Shown here: in pieces, positions 6,569-13,723 of the stretch
Layout of the letters: every line of letters begins with the position of its first letter
Position numbering within the stretch: position 1 is the first letter of the stretch
NCBI GenBank assembly: GCA_031383555.1
Contig: JANMZR010000126.1
Location: 1 to 13,723, forward strand
Reading direction: 5' to 3'
Source of the DNA: JANMZR01 sp031383555
GTDB lineage: Bacteria > Bacteroidota > Bacteroidia > Cytophagales > Spirosomataceae
DNA: 13,723 bases
Translations under genes and position numbers: made by a program
Notes under the pieces: generated by a model
Told to the model about the DNA's origin: nothing
Database searches by the model: none
Seen by the model: only the letters and a program-made list of their open reading frames with translations

Positions 6569-7408
6569 TCAAATCAAAATATTATCAATAAGGCGAGTTT
6601 TACCCAAAAAAGCAGCAATACACATAGCCGACTTGTTGGGTATATAGGTTTCAATTGATTCTAAACTAGTTCTATCTACAATTTCATAATATTCCAATTC
6701 TATACCATTTATTTGCTTGAGAGCACTTTGTAGATAATTTTTCACTTCATTAACAGGCTTTCCGTCTTCTAATAATTGCCTACAATCTTTCATGTTTTTA
6801 TAAAGATTGTGAGCAATTTGTCTTTGTTCAACACTAAGATTTCGGTTTCGAGAACTCATCGCCAAGCCATCAATTTCACGTTCTGTTTCACAAATAACTA
6901 ACTTAATCTGAAACGATAAATCAATAATCAACCTGTTTATAACGGCACATTGTTGAATATCTTTTTGACCAAAAAAGGCAATATCAGGCATTACAATATT
7001 GAAAAGTTTAGAAACCACAAGTCCAACACCGTTAAAATGACCCGGCCTAAATTTCCCTTCCATTACATGCTCCAAATTGCCAAAATCAAACTTTATTTGA
7101 TTAGGTGCTGGGTACATTTCTGCTGCTGATGGTGCAAATACAAAATCACAACATGCAAGTGTTAGCATGGCGTAATCGGCCTCCAAAGTGCGAGGATATA
7201 CAGCCAAATCTTGGGTATTGTTAAACTGCGTTGGATTTACAAAAATACTGCAAACCACAATATCTGATTCGGCTTTTGCTCTGTCTATCAACGAAATATG
7301 GCCATTGTGTAAGGCCCCCATGGTGGGCACAAAGCCAATAGTTTTACCTTCTTGACGAGCCTTTTTTATATGGTTTTTCAACTCCAATATAGATGTACAG
7401 ACAAGCAT
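6569..7408 (-). CDS. panC: Pantothenate synthetase (pantoate--beta-alanine ligase)
   Basis: A 279-residue cytoplasmic enzyme that joins pantoate and beta-alanine with ATP. Family motifs in order are FVPTMGALHNGH at 26-37 (HxGH nucleotide-binding motif), SIFVNPTQF at 54-62, GHFNGV at 123-128, FGQKD at 146-150 and GLAMSSRN at 181-188 (the KMSKS-like loop). The ATG at 7408 gives the normal length (E. coli 283). An in-frame GTG at 7471 would add 21 residues rich in Lys and Phe with no match to the family, so I reject it. It is the first gene of the pantothenate pair and feeds on the product of the next gene, panD. It is divergent from the glycogen-synthase-like gene across a 169-base spacer. Confidence 0.96.
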   Translation of the reverse strand: MLVCTSILELKNHIKKARQEGKTIGFVPTMGALHNGHISLIDRAKAESDIVVCSIFVNPTQFNNTQDLAVYPRTLEADYAMLTLACCDFVFAPSAAEMYPAPNQIKFDFGNLEHVMEGKFRPGHFNGVGLVVSKLFNIVMPDIAFFGQKDIQQCAVINRLIIDLSFQIKLVICETEREIDGLAMSSRNRNLSVEQRQIAHNLYKNMKDCRQLLEDGKPVNEVKNYLQSALKQINGIELEYYEIVDRTSLESIETYIPNKSAMCIAAFLGKTRLIDNILI

Positions 7409-7521
7409 TGTTTTTTTCTTTTTAAAATATAATTGTTTGAAATTTGCTGAATTTGATAAAAACCAAACCACAATAATAAAACAGAAAGCACAATAAAGTA
7501 GAAAATGCCGCTAAAATTTCG

Positions 7522-7529
7522 TAAATTTG
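7522..7529 (+). promoter_or_regulatory. Putative -7 promoter box (TAAATTTG) for the glycogen-synthase-like gene
   Basis: TAAATTTG matches the Bacteroidota TAnnTTTG element exactly and lies 48 bases before the ATG at 7578. It forms the right half of a loose palindrome at 7510-7530 (GCTAAAATTTCG / CGTAAATTTGC) in the spacer between divergent panC and the glycogen-synthase-like gene. A TTG -33 element is not evident, so the call rests on the -7 match and location. Confidence 0.4.
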
Positions 7530-7577
7530 CAAATAAATTAGATTAAATAAGCCTTAACCAGCCTAATCCCCCAAAAA

Positions 7578-8387
7578 ATGTCGAAGTTACATTTACTATT
7601 TGTTTCAAGTGAAATTGATCCTTTTTTATCTATTACTAAAGCATCCGAATATCTAAAAAAATTGCCAATAAAAATGCAAGATATGGGTATGGAAATCAGG
7701 ATTTTGGTACCAAGATTTGGAAATATAAATGAACGCAAAAATAGACTGCATGAAGTGGTAAGGCTCTCAGGAACCAGTATCTCTGTGGGGGATGATGAAA
7801 AGCCTTTAATCATTAAAGTGGCGAGTATGCCTACCGCTAAAATTCAGGTATATTTTATTGATAATGAAGACTTTTTTCAAAGGAAATCCGTTTTTCATGA
7901 TAAAGAAGGCACCTTTTTTGATGATAATGATGAGCGTGCTATTTTCTTTTGCAAGGGAGCCATTGAAACTGTAAAAAAATTAGGTTGGGCACCCGATGTG
8001 GTGCATTGTAGCGATTGGTTTACGGCTTTTTTACCTATGTATTTAAGAACTATCTATAAAAATAATGTGCTTTTTAAAGACAGTAAAATAATTTTTAGTG
8101 TATTTAATAATGACTTCAATCATACATTTAAGGAAGATGTGCTACATAAGGCTATTATGCCAGATATGACTGAGGAAATGTTAAAAAATATTAAATCCAA
8201 TGATTTTACTGGATTTATAAAATTAGGAATGCAATATTCCGATAAAATTTTAAAAGCAGAGGAGAACTTGAGCGAAAATATAAATGATTTATTTAATGAA
8301 TTTCCTGAAAAAACTATTGAATACATGGAAAGTAATGTTGCATTCCAACAGTTTTATGACTTTTATTCCGAATTGGCAGCCTCTTAA
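7578..8387 (+). CDS. Stand-alone glycogen/starch synthase N-terminal-domain protein (half-size, probably not a classical synthase)
   Basis: A 269-residue protein matching only the N-terminal Rossmann half of GT5 glycogen synthases; full synthases have about 470-500 residues in two halves. Recognisable parts are the start KLHLLFVSSEIDPF (3-16), ILVPRFGNI (42-50) and GWAPDVVHCSDWFTAFLP (136-153), which lines up with the PDVVHxHDWH region. The K-x-G-G-L motif that contacts ADP-glucose near the N-terminus is replaced by SITKASEYL (18-26), and the C-terminal half with the catalytic Glu and nucleotide-binding residues is absent. No frameshifted remainder follows, since the next gene is a lipoprotein in another frame. 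Classical glycogen synthesis is therefore unlikely. I recall such short forms next to panC/panD in other Bacteroidota, which would mean a retained protein with another function rather than a broken gene. Confidence 0.8.
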   Translation: MSKLHLLFVSSEIDPFLSITKASEYLKKLPIKMQDMGMEIRILVPRFGNINERKNRLHEVVRLSGTSISVGDDEKPLIIKVASMPTAKIQVYFIDNEDFFQRKSVFHDKEGTFFDDNDERAIFFCKGAIETVKKLGWAPDVVHCSDWFTAFLPMYLRTIYKNNVLFKDSKIIFSVFNNDFNHTFKEDVLHKAIMPDMTEEMLKNIKSNDFTGFIKLGMQYSDKILKAEENLSENINDLFNEFPEKTIEYMESNVAFQQFYDFYSELAAS

Positions 8388-9768
8388 AATTTCGATATTT
8401 TTTTTGTTTTTTGTGGTTACCTCATGTGAAGACCCTACCACACAAATTGGTTCGGAAATATTGAAACCCACCGACCTTATTTCAACCAACTTTACGGATA
8501 CTTTAACAATTAGTGCTTCAACTATTTTGCTGGATTCAATAATTAGTTCGAGCACTGATAAAATACTTGTGGGCAACTACAATGACCCTGTTTTTGGAAA
8601 ATTTAAAGCTAAGGGTTTTTTCCAAATTGCAAATGTCGACTCCATTAAAGCCGATGCCAATTCAGTTTTAGACTCAATAACACTTTTTTTGGGTTATAAA
8701 TATATTTTAGGCGACACCTTGGTGCCCCAATCTTTTACGGTGCATAGAGTACTGGAAAAAATTGGCCAAAACACTGGTAATTTAACAAAAAGATTGCTGG
8801 AATCACTCGATTCAAAAAACACTTATTATATCAATGATCAACTTAAATATGACCCCGTTCCTTTGGCTTCAACTGGACTTTTTAAACCACGGCCAATTGT
8901 TAAAAAAAGAGAGGTTGGAGCGGTTCTGGATTCAATGAACACTTTAATTGTAAATTTAAGCCCTACTTTTGGGCAAGAATTGCTATCATTATCGGGTAAA
9001 CCTGCAGGAGCGGGCTTGGTTAGTTTTAAAGAATATTTTAAAGGGATGGTTTTAGTGCCGGGGGAGAATGAAAACTCCTCAATATTGGGTTTTGAACCCA
9101 ATAATACACCTTCCGCTGTTCGATTAAAGCCTTCCTATATTGGCCTTTTTTATCATACCAAAGGCAAAGTTGATACTTTAAGAAAATTCTTTTTTGTAAG
9201 TTTTACTTCCAATGAAGCCTATAATAACAGATTTAATAATATAAGTTTCGATAGGTCAGGAACTATTTTGAGTAAACTTACAAAGCCAAATGATATGCTT
9301 GAGCCTCAAAATAGTACAAAAGAAGTTTATGTACAAGCATCGTCTGGTATAGCAACAAAAATCGAATTTCCGAGTTTGAAAAACTTAATAAAAGATGGTG
9401 ATGTGGCAATAAACAAAGTTGAATTACTTTTAAAGCCAGTTAACTTACAAACAGGCATTACACCCACATTTGCATTGAATCTAATATTGCCTAACAAAAC
9501 TAATAATAAAAGACCTTCTCGAACCGCCACTGGAGAGCTTTCGGCATTGCCTTCTGAAGTAGGGGCTACAGCTCAAACCGCTATCTATAATGCGACCAAG
9601 CAAGAATATCTTTTTAATATAACGAGCTATATTCAGCAAGTTTTGTTAGGAAATATCGAGAACGATGGACTGTTTATTGCTGCAGGGCCTGATTATCGAT
9701 TGAATAGACTAATACTTAATAAAAACAATATTAAATTAAAAGTATATTATTCTAAGTTGGGGAAATAG
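8356..9768 (+). CDS. DUF4270 family lipoprotein
   Basis: A lipoprotein of about 470 residues. From the ATG at 8356 the N-terminus has a short charged region, the hydrophobic stretch ISIFFLFFVV and a lipobox VTSC with the lipidated Cys at residue 24. After the Cys the family pattern follows: QIGSEIL, repeated DT/DS motifs, then VGNYNDPVFGKFKAKGFFQI-like sequence. The gene could start as far upstream as 8284, but this adds 24 residues before a normal signal peptide, so I prefer 8356. Even so it overlaps the preceding gene by 32 bases in another frame, pointing to one transcript and possible translational coupling. Function is unknown; the family is mostly seen in Bacteroidota and is thought to be exported to the envelope. 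The lipobox would be processed by LspA, also in this window. Confidence 0.85.
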   Translation: MTFIPNWQPLKISIFFLFFVVTSCEDPTTQIGSEILKPTDLISTNFTDTLTISASTILLDSIISSSTDKILVGNYNDPVFGKFKAKGFFQIANVDSIKADANSVLDSITLFLGYKYILGDTLVPQSFTVHRVLEKIGQNTGNLTKRLLESLDSKNTYYINDQLKYDPVPLASTGLFKPRPIVKKREVGAVLDSMNTLIVNLSPTFGQELLSLSGKPAGAGLVSFKEYFKGMVLVPGENENSSILGFEPNNTPSAVRLKPSYIGLFYHTKGKVDTLRKFFFVSFTSNEAYNNRFNNISFDRSGTILSKLTKPNDMLEPQNSTKEVYVQASSGIATKIEFPSLKNLIKDGDVAINKVELLLKPVNLQTGITPTFALNLILPNKTNNKRPSRTATGELSALPSEVGATAQTAIYNATKQEYLFNITSYIQQVLLGNIENDGLFIAAGPDYRLNRLILNKNNIKLKVYYSKLGK

Positions 9769-9830
9769 GATATAAGAGTAAAGTTTAAATTTTTGCTATA
9801 TAATTGATTTCAAAGTTTAGAATATAGAAA

Positions 9831-9862
9831 AGGATTGCTAGGAATAGCAGTCCTTTTTTTTT
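9831..9862 (+). terminator. Intrinsic terminator after the DUF4270 gene
   Basis: AGGATTGCTA (9831-9840) pairs with TAGCAGTCCT (9845-9854) over 10 bp with one G-T pair and a GGAA tetraloop, followed by a run of T to 9862. It lies 62 bases after the lipoprotein stop codon and separates that unit from glmS. Confidence 0.88.
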
Positions 9863-9885
9863 AATTTGCACTAAAATTCATTTTG

Positions 9886-9913
9886 AGAAAATCAGCAATA
9901 TATTGCATTTTCT
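9886..9913. repeat. Near-perfect 28-base inverted repeat upstream of glmS
   Basis: AGAAAAT (9886-9892) is the reverse complement of ATTTTCT (9907-9913). Between them GCAATATATTGC (9895-9906) is a perfect 12-base palindrome, with only the unpaired CA at 9893-9894 breaking the symmetry. It starts 24 bases after the terminator T-run and ends 83 bases before the glmS ATG. It lacks a following T-run, so it is more likely a protein-binding operator than a terminator, but no regulator is known to me for it. Confidence 0.5.
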
Positions 9914-9996
9914 AATTAATGGTATAATTATTAAAATATAGGTAATACAAGTATAATAAGCAATATAATACTGATTGTAAAAATAAATAGAAAAAT

Positions 9997-11835
9997 ATGT
10001 GTGGAATTGTAGCTTATGTAGGCCATAGAGAAGCTTATCCTTTAATTATAAAGGGTCTTAAAAGATTAGAATATCGTGGGTATGACAGTGCAGGAATAGC
10101 CTTATTGAACAAAGGACTTAAAGTGTACAAAAAGAAAGGTAAAGTAGCTGACTTGGAAGCAAGCCTTAAAAATGAAAACCTTTCTAGTAAAATTGGTATT
10201 GGCCATACCCGTTGGGCAACGCACGGTGAGCCCAATGATGCTAATGCCCATCCACATTATTCGGATAGTGAAAACCTTGCCATAATTCATAATGGAATCA
10301 TTGAAAATTATAGTTCGCTGAAAAAGAATCTGCAAAAAAAGGGATATCAGTTTGATAGTGATACTGATTCTGAGGTTTTTGTGAATTTTATAGAAGACAT
10401 AAAAAAGGAAACAGGGTGTAAGTTGGAAGAGGCAGTACGTTTGGCTATGCAGGAAGTTGTAGGCGCCTATGCGATCGTACTTATGACAAAAGAAGATCCA
10501 ACTCAATTGATTGCTGCACGAAAAGGAAGTCCGCTTGTAATTGGTGTGGGAGAGGATGAATTCTTTTTTGCTTCAGATGCTACACCAATAGTTGAGTATA
10601 CAAAAGAAGTAATATATTTAAATGATTTTGAAATTGCCGTAGTAAGAAAAGGTGAATTAACGGTAAAAAATATCGATAATATATTGCAATCACCTTATGT
10701 ACAAACGGTTGAATTGGAATTAGAAGCTATTGAAAAAGGTGGCTATGAACACTTTATGCTCAAAGAAATATTTGAACAACCCCGTTCAGTGGCAGATTGT
10801 ATGCGAGGAAGGGTGAAAGCTGAAGATGGACATTTAGTGTTAGGAGGCCTGAGAGATTATATGGATAAACTCGTAGCTTCTAAGCGAATTTTAATAGTGG
10901 CTTGTGGCACCTCTTGGCATGCAGGTTTGGTGGCTGAGTATATAATAGAAGAGTTAACAAGAATACCTGTAGAAGTTGAATACGCATCTGAGTTCCGCTA
11001 TAGAAACCCGATAATTCATGAGGGTGATGTAGTAATTGCTATTTCTCAATCTGGCGAAACAGCTGATACTTTAGCGGCTATTGAGCTTGCAAAGTCAAAA
11101 GGAGCTATTATAATTGGTGTTTGCAATGTTGTAGGATCATCCATTCCACGAGCTACACATGCAGGCGCTTATACACATGCGGGCCCAGAAATTGGAGTAG
11201 CCAGCACGAAAGCATTTACTGCTCAAGTAGTTACATTGACCCAAATTGCATTGGCGATTGCTCATAAAAAAGGAACAATTTTAGAAGATAATTTTAGAAG
11301 TTTATTATTTGAATTGGAAAAAATTCCGGCTAAAATTGAGCGAGTTTTAAATACGACTGAGCAAGCCATCAAATTGACGGCCAATATATTTAAAGATGCC
11401 ACCAATTTTATTTATTTGGGTAGAGGTTATAACTTTCCGGTGGCATTGGAGGGTGCTTTGAAGTTAAAAGAAATAAGCTATATTCATGCGGAGGGTTATC
11501 CAGCAGCAGAAATGAAACATGGACCTATAGCACTGATTGATGAAGACATGCCCGTAGTTATAATTGCATTGAAAGATAGTTCCTATGAAAAAGTGGTGTC
11601 GAACCTACAAGAAGTGAAAGCCAGAAAAGGTAAGGTAATTGCCATTGTTACTGAGGGTGATAAATTAATACCAACCATGGCTGATTATGTATTAGAGATC
11701 CCAAAAACCGATGAACTTTTAACCCCATTACTTTCAGTAGTTCCATTGCAACTTTTGTCCTATTATATTGCAGTATTACGGGGCTGTAATGTTGATCAGC
11801 CAAGGAATTTGGCTAAGTCGGTTACAGTTGAGTAA
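9997..11835 (+). CDS. glmS: Glutamine--fructose-6-phosphate aminotransferase (isomerizing)
   Basis: A 612-residue cytoplasmic enzyme that makes glucosamine-6-phosphate from fructose-6-phosphate and glutamine, the first step to UDP-GlcNAc for peptidoglycan and LPS. The N-terminal glutaminase domain begins MCGIVAYVGH with the nucleophile Cys2 exposed after Met removal, and shows RLEYRGYDSAG (23-33), GHTRWATHG (69-77) and SDTDSEV (121-127). Two SIS domains follow: the first contains ISQSGETADT (349-358), the second LGRGYNFPVALEGALKLKEI and HAEGYPAAEMKHGP (about 497-510). The C-terminus DQPRNLAKSVTVE holds the conserved Lys607. Length agrees with E. coli (609). It follows a terminator and an inverted repeat, so it is likely its own transcription unit. 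The 83-base space after the inverted repeat is too short for a glmS ribozyme. Confidence 0.97.
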   Translation: MCGIVAYVGHREAYPLIIKGLKRLEYRGYDSAGIALLNKGLKVYKKKGKVADLEASLKNENLSSKIGIGHTRWATHGEPNDANAHPHYSDSENLAIIHNGIIENYSSLKKNLQKKGYQFDSDTDSEVFVNFIEDIKKETGCKLEEAVRLAMQEVVGAYAIVLMTKEDPTQLIAARKGSPLVIGVGEDEFFFASDATPIVEYTKEVIYLNDFEIAVVRKGELTVKNIDNILQSPYVQTVELELEAIEKGGYEHFMLKEIFEQPRSVADCMRGRVKAEDGHLVLGGLRDYMDKLVASKRILIVACGTSWHAGLVAEYIIEELTRIPVEVEYASEFRYRNPIIHEGDVVIAISQSGETADTLAAIELAKSKGAIIIGVCNVVGSSIPRATHAGAYTHAGPEIGVASTKAFTAQVVTLTQIALAIAHKKGTILEDNFRSLLFELEKIPAKIERVLNTTEQAIKLTANIFKDATNFIYLGRGYNFPVALEGALKLKEISYIHAEGYPAAEMKHGPIALIDEDMPVVIIALKDSSYEKVVSNLQEVKARKGKVIAIVTEGDKLIPTMADYVLEIPKTDELLTPLLSVVPLQLLSYYIAVLRGCNVDQPRNLAKSVTVE

Positions 11836-11870
11836 GGCTTATATATTGATAGGTTAGGTTTAGTATATAG

Positions 11871-11897
11871 CAATTGGAAATACAGAATTTTCAATTG
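11871..11897. terminator. Possible hairpin between convergent glmS and lspA
   Basis: CAATTGGAAA (11871-11880) pairs with TTTTCAATTG (11888-11897) with one G-T pair and a 7-base loop. It lies in the 87-base spacer between glmS and lspA, where a shared terminator is expected. The stem is AT-rich and no strong T-run follows on either strand, so the call is tentative. Confidence 0.35.
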
Positions 11898-11922
11898 TTA
11901 ATACAATTAATTATCATAAAAG

Positions 11923-12564
11923 CTATTCTCTATTTTCAACCTCCGAATCAGAAATAGGCATTTCGAGAATAGCTTCTTCCGATTTTTTATTTTCAACAAA
12001 AAATCTATTTTGAAATATTAAAATTGTAACAACGCCTACAAAAATACTGGCATCAGCGAAGTTAAATATCGGGGTTGAATACCAAGTGCCGCCCCAAATG
12101 GGTACCCAATTGGGTATCATACCTTCCCAAAAGTCAAAGAAAAACATATCGATTACTTGACCATGAAACCAAGGATTTTTAGTACCTAAAGGAGCATTAT
12201 CAAGAAACTTTCCGTAAAATATACTGTCGACAAGGTTGCCAATTGCACCTCCTAATATTAATGCTATGCACCATAATAACCCAGTATGGGCTTGGGTTTT
12301 GGCCATTTTTACCAAATAAAACCCTATTCCAATCATGGCAACTAATCTGAATACCGTAAGCATTAGTTTGCCGTTTTCAAAGTCAAGTGTAATGCCAAAC
12401 GCCATTCCAGGGTTGGTTACGTAATGAAGTTTGAAAAAATCCCCTATTACACTTATCTGCCCAATGAAACCTGGTTCAATATATTTATGAACTGAAAGTT
12501 TTATGGCTTGGTCAATTATAATAATTATGAGAGTAAGCAGGAAATATTTATAAGTTGAGCGCAT
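11923..12564 (-). CDS. lspA: Lipoprotein signal peptidase (signal peptidase II)
   Basis: A 213-residue membrane aspartyl peptidase that removes signal peptides from prolipoproteins in the inner membrane. The catalytic aspartates are Asp113 in GGAIGNLVDSIFYG and Asp171 in FNFADASI. TNPGMAFG at 51-58 is the conserved loop with Asn/Gly. Four membrane segments are visible. It is longer than the E. coli enzyme (164), with an extra loop between the two aspartates (about 120-165, rich in Trp, Phe and Pro) and a charged C-terminal tail; an enlarged loop is common in Bacteroidota as I recall. I use the ATG at 12564: the upstream in-frame TTG at 12585 is part of a perfect -7 promoter box and so is probably not transcribed. 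Preceded by proline dehydrogenase, convergent with glmS. Confidence 0.93.
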   Translation of the reverse strand: MRSTYKYFLLTLIIIIIDQAIKLSVHKYIEPGFIGQISVIGDFFKLHYVTNPGMAFGITLDFENGKLMLTVFRLVAMIGIGFYLVKMAKTQAHTGLLWCIALILGGAIGNLVDSIFYGKFLDNAPLGTKNPWFHGQVIDMFFFDFWEGMIPNWVPIWGGTWYSTPIFNFADASIFVGVVTILIFQNRFFVENKKSEEAILEMPISDSEVENRE

Positions 12565-12582
12565 GATTAATTTTTTTGACCA

Positions 12583-12590
12583 CAAAGATA
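12583..12590 (-). promoter_or_regulatory. Putative lspA -7 promoter box (TATCTTTG)
   Basis: TATCTTTG on the - strand is an exact match to TAnnTTTG and ends 18 bases before the lspA ATG at 12564, which predicts a very short leader of about 10-15 bases. It contains the TTG at 12585 that could otherwise be taken as a start codon. A clear TTG -33 element is not seen at the usual spacing. Confidence 0.45.
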
Positions 12591-12686
12591 CGTCTTATGG
12601 ATAATAGATTCCCGAAAAATTACTTAAAAGGGTTGTTGCTTTTTAAATTAATTTTCAAATTTGATAAGCCTTAAAAAGCATAAAAA

Positions 12687-13723
12687 TTAAGAATTCTTAA
12701 GCTTCAATCTTCGGTTGAATTCGGTTTGTAATAATTTATATTCTCTACTACTTTGCCCGGCCATTGATGTGTTTTCTTCGGCTCTTCTAAATAAATAAGG
12801 CATTACTGAGCTAACTGGTCCATAAGGCACATATTTGGCCACATTATAGCCTGCTTTAGCCAAATTGAAAGAAATGTTATCAGACATGCCCAAAAGTTGC
12901 GCAAAGTAAAAACGTTTATCATCTTTCGGGATATTTAATTTATCCATGCCTACAACCAAGTGGTTGCAGCTGAATTCATTATGAGTTCCAAGGCAAATAG
13001 AAATCACCTCTTTATGCTCTAAACAAAAGTCAATTGCAGTGTTGTAATCATTATCTACCTCTTCTTTACTAGTATGAATAGGTTCAGAATAATTTTCTTC
13101 GTGAGAGCGATCTCTTTCTTTTTCCATATAGGCACCCCTAACCAATTTGGCACCCACTTTAAAGCCAGAATTTTGGGCTTTTTCTGTAATATCTTTCAGG
13201 TTTTGAAACATGTCTTTTCTGTATAACTGATAGGTATTGTAAATGATTGTCTCAAACTTATTATGCTTTTCCATAGCATCATTGGCCAATTTATCAATTA
13301 TATCCTGAATCCAACTTTCTTCAGCGTCAATAAAAAGCTTAACATGATTACTGGCTGCAAAATCAGTTATTTTATTAAACCGAATTTTTATTTTATCAAA
13401 GGCAGCAATATATTCTTCGTCAAGCGTTTCGCCCTTCTGTACCCTTTCCATTAATTCAACATCACCAATACCTGATACTTTGAACACTGAAAAGGGAATA
13501 TTTTTGTTATCGGCTGCTTTGGAAATTGTGAGTAAAATTTCAGATAAAGTGTGGTCAAATGATTGCTCAGAGTCTTCTCCTTCAACGGAATAATCTAATA
13601 TAGTTCCGATATTATTATTGGCTAAAGAGTTAATTGTTGCATCACATTCTTTGATAGACTCACCACCACAAAACTGCCCAAAAATAGTAAGTTTTATAAT
13701 TTTTTTGATAGGAAAATGAAGCC
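12687..13723 (-). CDS. Proline dehydrogenase (5' end outside the window)
   Basis: The frame is open from the right edge to the stop at 12687, giving about 345 codons, with the N-terminus missing from the window; a GTG at 13487 is an internal codon, not the start. FAD-dependent proline dehydrogenase oxidises proline to pyrroline-5-carboxylate, the first step of proline use, as a monofunctional enzyme rather than bifunctional PutA: the frame stops after the barrel with no P5C dehydrogenase domain. In visible numbering, FGQFCGGES and NIGTILDYSVEGE lie near the start, LVRGAYMEKER at about 193-203, CLGTHN at about 243-248, YVPYGPV at about 297-303 and RRAEENTS at about 312-319. The last has the Arg pair that binds the proline carboxylate in PutA. 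It ends 101 bases before the lspA box and may be unrelated in regulation. Confidence 0.93.
   Translation of the reverse strand, partial: LHFPIKKIIKLTIFGQFCGGESIKECDATINSLANNNIGTILDYSVEGEDSEQSFDHTLSEILLTISKAADNKNIPFSVFKVSGIGDVELMERVQKGETLDEEYIAAFDKIKIRFNKITDFAASNHVKLFIDAEESWIQDIIDKLANDAMEKHNKFETIIYNTYQLYRKDMFQNLKDITEKAQNSGFKVGAKLVRGAYMEKERDRSHEENYSEPIHTSKEEVDNDYNTAIDFCLEHKEVISICLGTHNEFSCNHLVVGMDKLNIPKDDKRFYFAQLLGMSDNISFNLAKAGYNVAKYVPYGPVSSVMPYLFRRAEENTSMAGQSSREYKLLQTEFNRRLKLKNS

Noticed and set aside
7409..7471. GTG start extending PanC by 21 residues
   Set aside because: PanC family members begin close to the ATG at 7408 and the extra residues do not match the family.
9863..9996. glmS ribozyme upstream of glmS
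   Set aside because: The space between the terminator and the ATG is too short for a complete ribozyme and I see none of its pairing pattern.
10035..10506. Open frames on the - strand inside glmS
   Set aside because: Shadows of the conserved glutaminase domain coding sequence; no domain or signal supports them.
13455..13487. GTG at 13487 as the start of proline dehydrogenase
   Set aside because: The frame continues without a stop to the window edge and encodes family-specific sequence (FCGGES, GTILDYSVEG), so the real start is outside.

Overview
The window looks like a stretch of a Bacteroidota chromosome. The DNA is clearly AT-rich. Two gene types are characteristic of that phylum: a DUF4270 lipoprotein and a stand-alone N-terminal half of a glycogen synthase. 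Shine-Dalgarno sequences are weak or absent, and perfect TAnnTTTG boxes (the Bacteroidota -7 promoter element) lie upstream of several genes. I cannot place it below phylum level. Most genes are housekeeping.

Layout from left to right. Bases 1-177 are the 3' end of a group II intron (domains V and VI) on the + strand. Its predicted last base falls inside the stop codon of the next, oppositely oriented gene. Bases 178-3562 (- strand) form a three-gene unit in transcription order: dipeptide epimerase, a BioF-like PLP enzyme, and a secreted serine hydrolase of the beta-lactamase fold. The epimerase points to muropeptide (L-Ala-D-Glu) recycling; the role of the PLP enzyme is open. A terminator-like hairpin sits only 18 bases in front of the epimerase start. 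Bases 3744-7408 (- strand) hold, in transcription order, panC, panD, a UPF0104/LPG-synthase-TM-type membrane protein, rfaE2 (ADP-heptose precursor) and a YugP-type zinc metallopeptidase. These cover pantothenate (CoA) supply and envelope functions.

Divergent from panC, on the + strand, are a glycogen-synthase N-terminal-domain protein (7578-8387), an overlapping DUF4270 lipoprotein (to 9768) with a good terminator, and glmS (9997-11835), which supplies glucosamine-6-phosphate for peptidoglycan and LPS. On the - strand, converging on glmS, is lspA (lipoprotein signal peptidase), preceded by a proline dehydrogenase gene that runs off the right edge.

Much of the window serves the cell envelope: murein recycling, heptose, amino sugar, lipoprotein processing and a lipoprotein. 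I see no phage, CRISPR, tRNA, rRNA or obvious defence system. No gene-free stretch exceeds 300 bases; the longest is 9769-9996 (a terminator and an inverted repeat). The parts most worth a second look are the intron junction, the epimerase/PLP enzyme/hydrolase set with its leader hairpin, the half-size glycogen synthase, and the inverted repeat before glmS.
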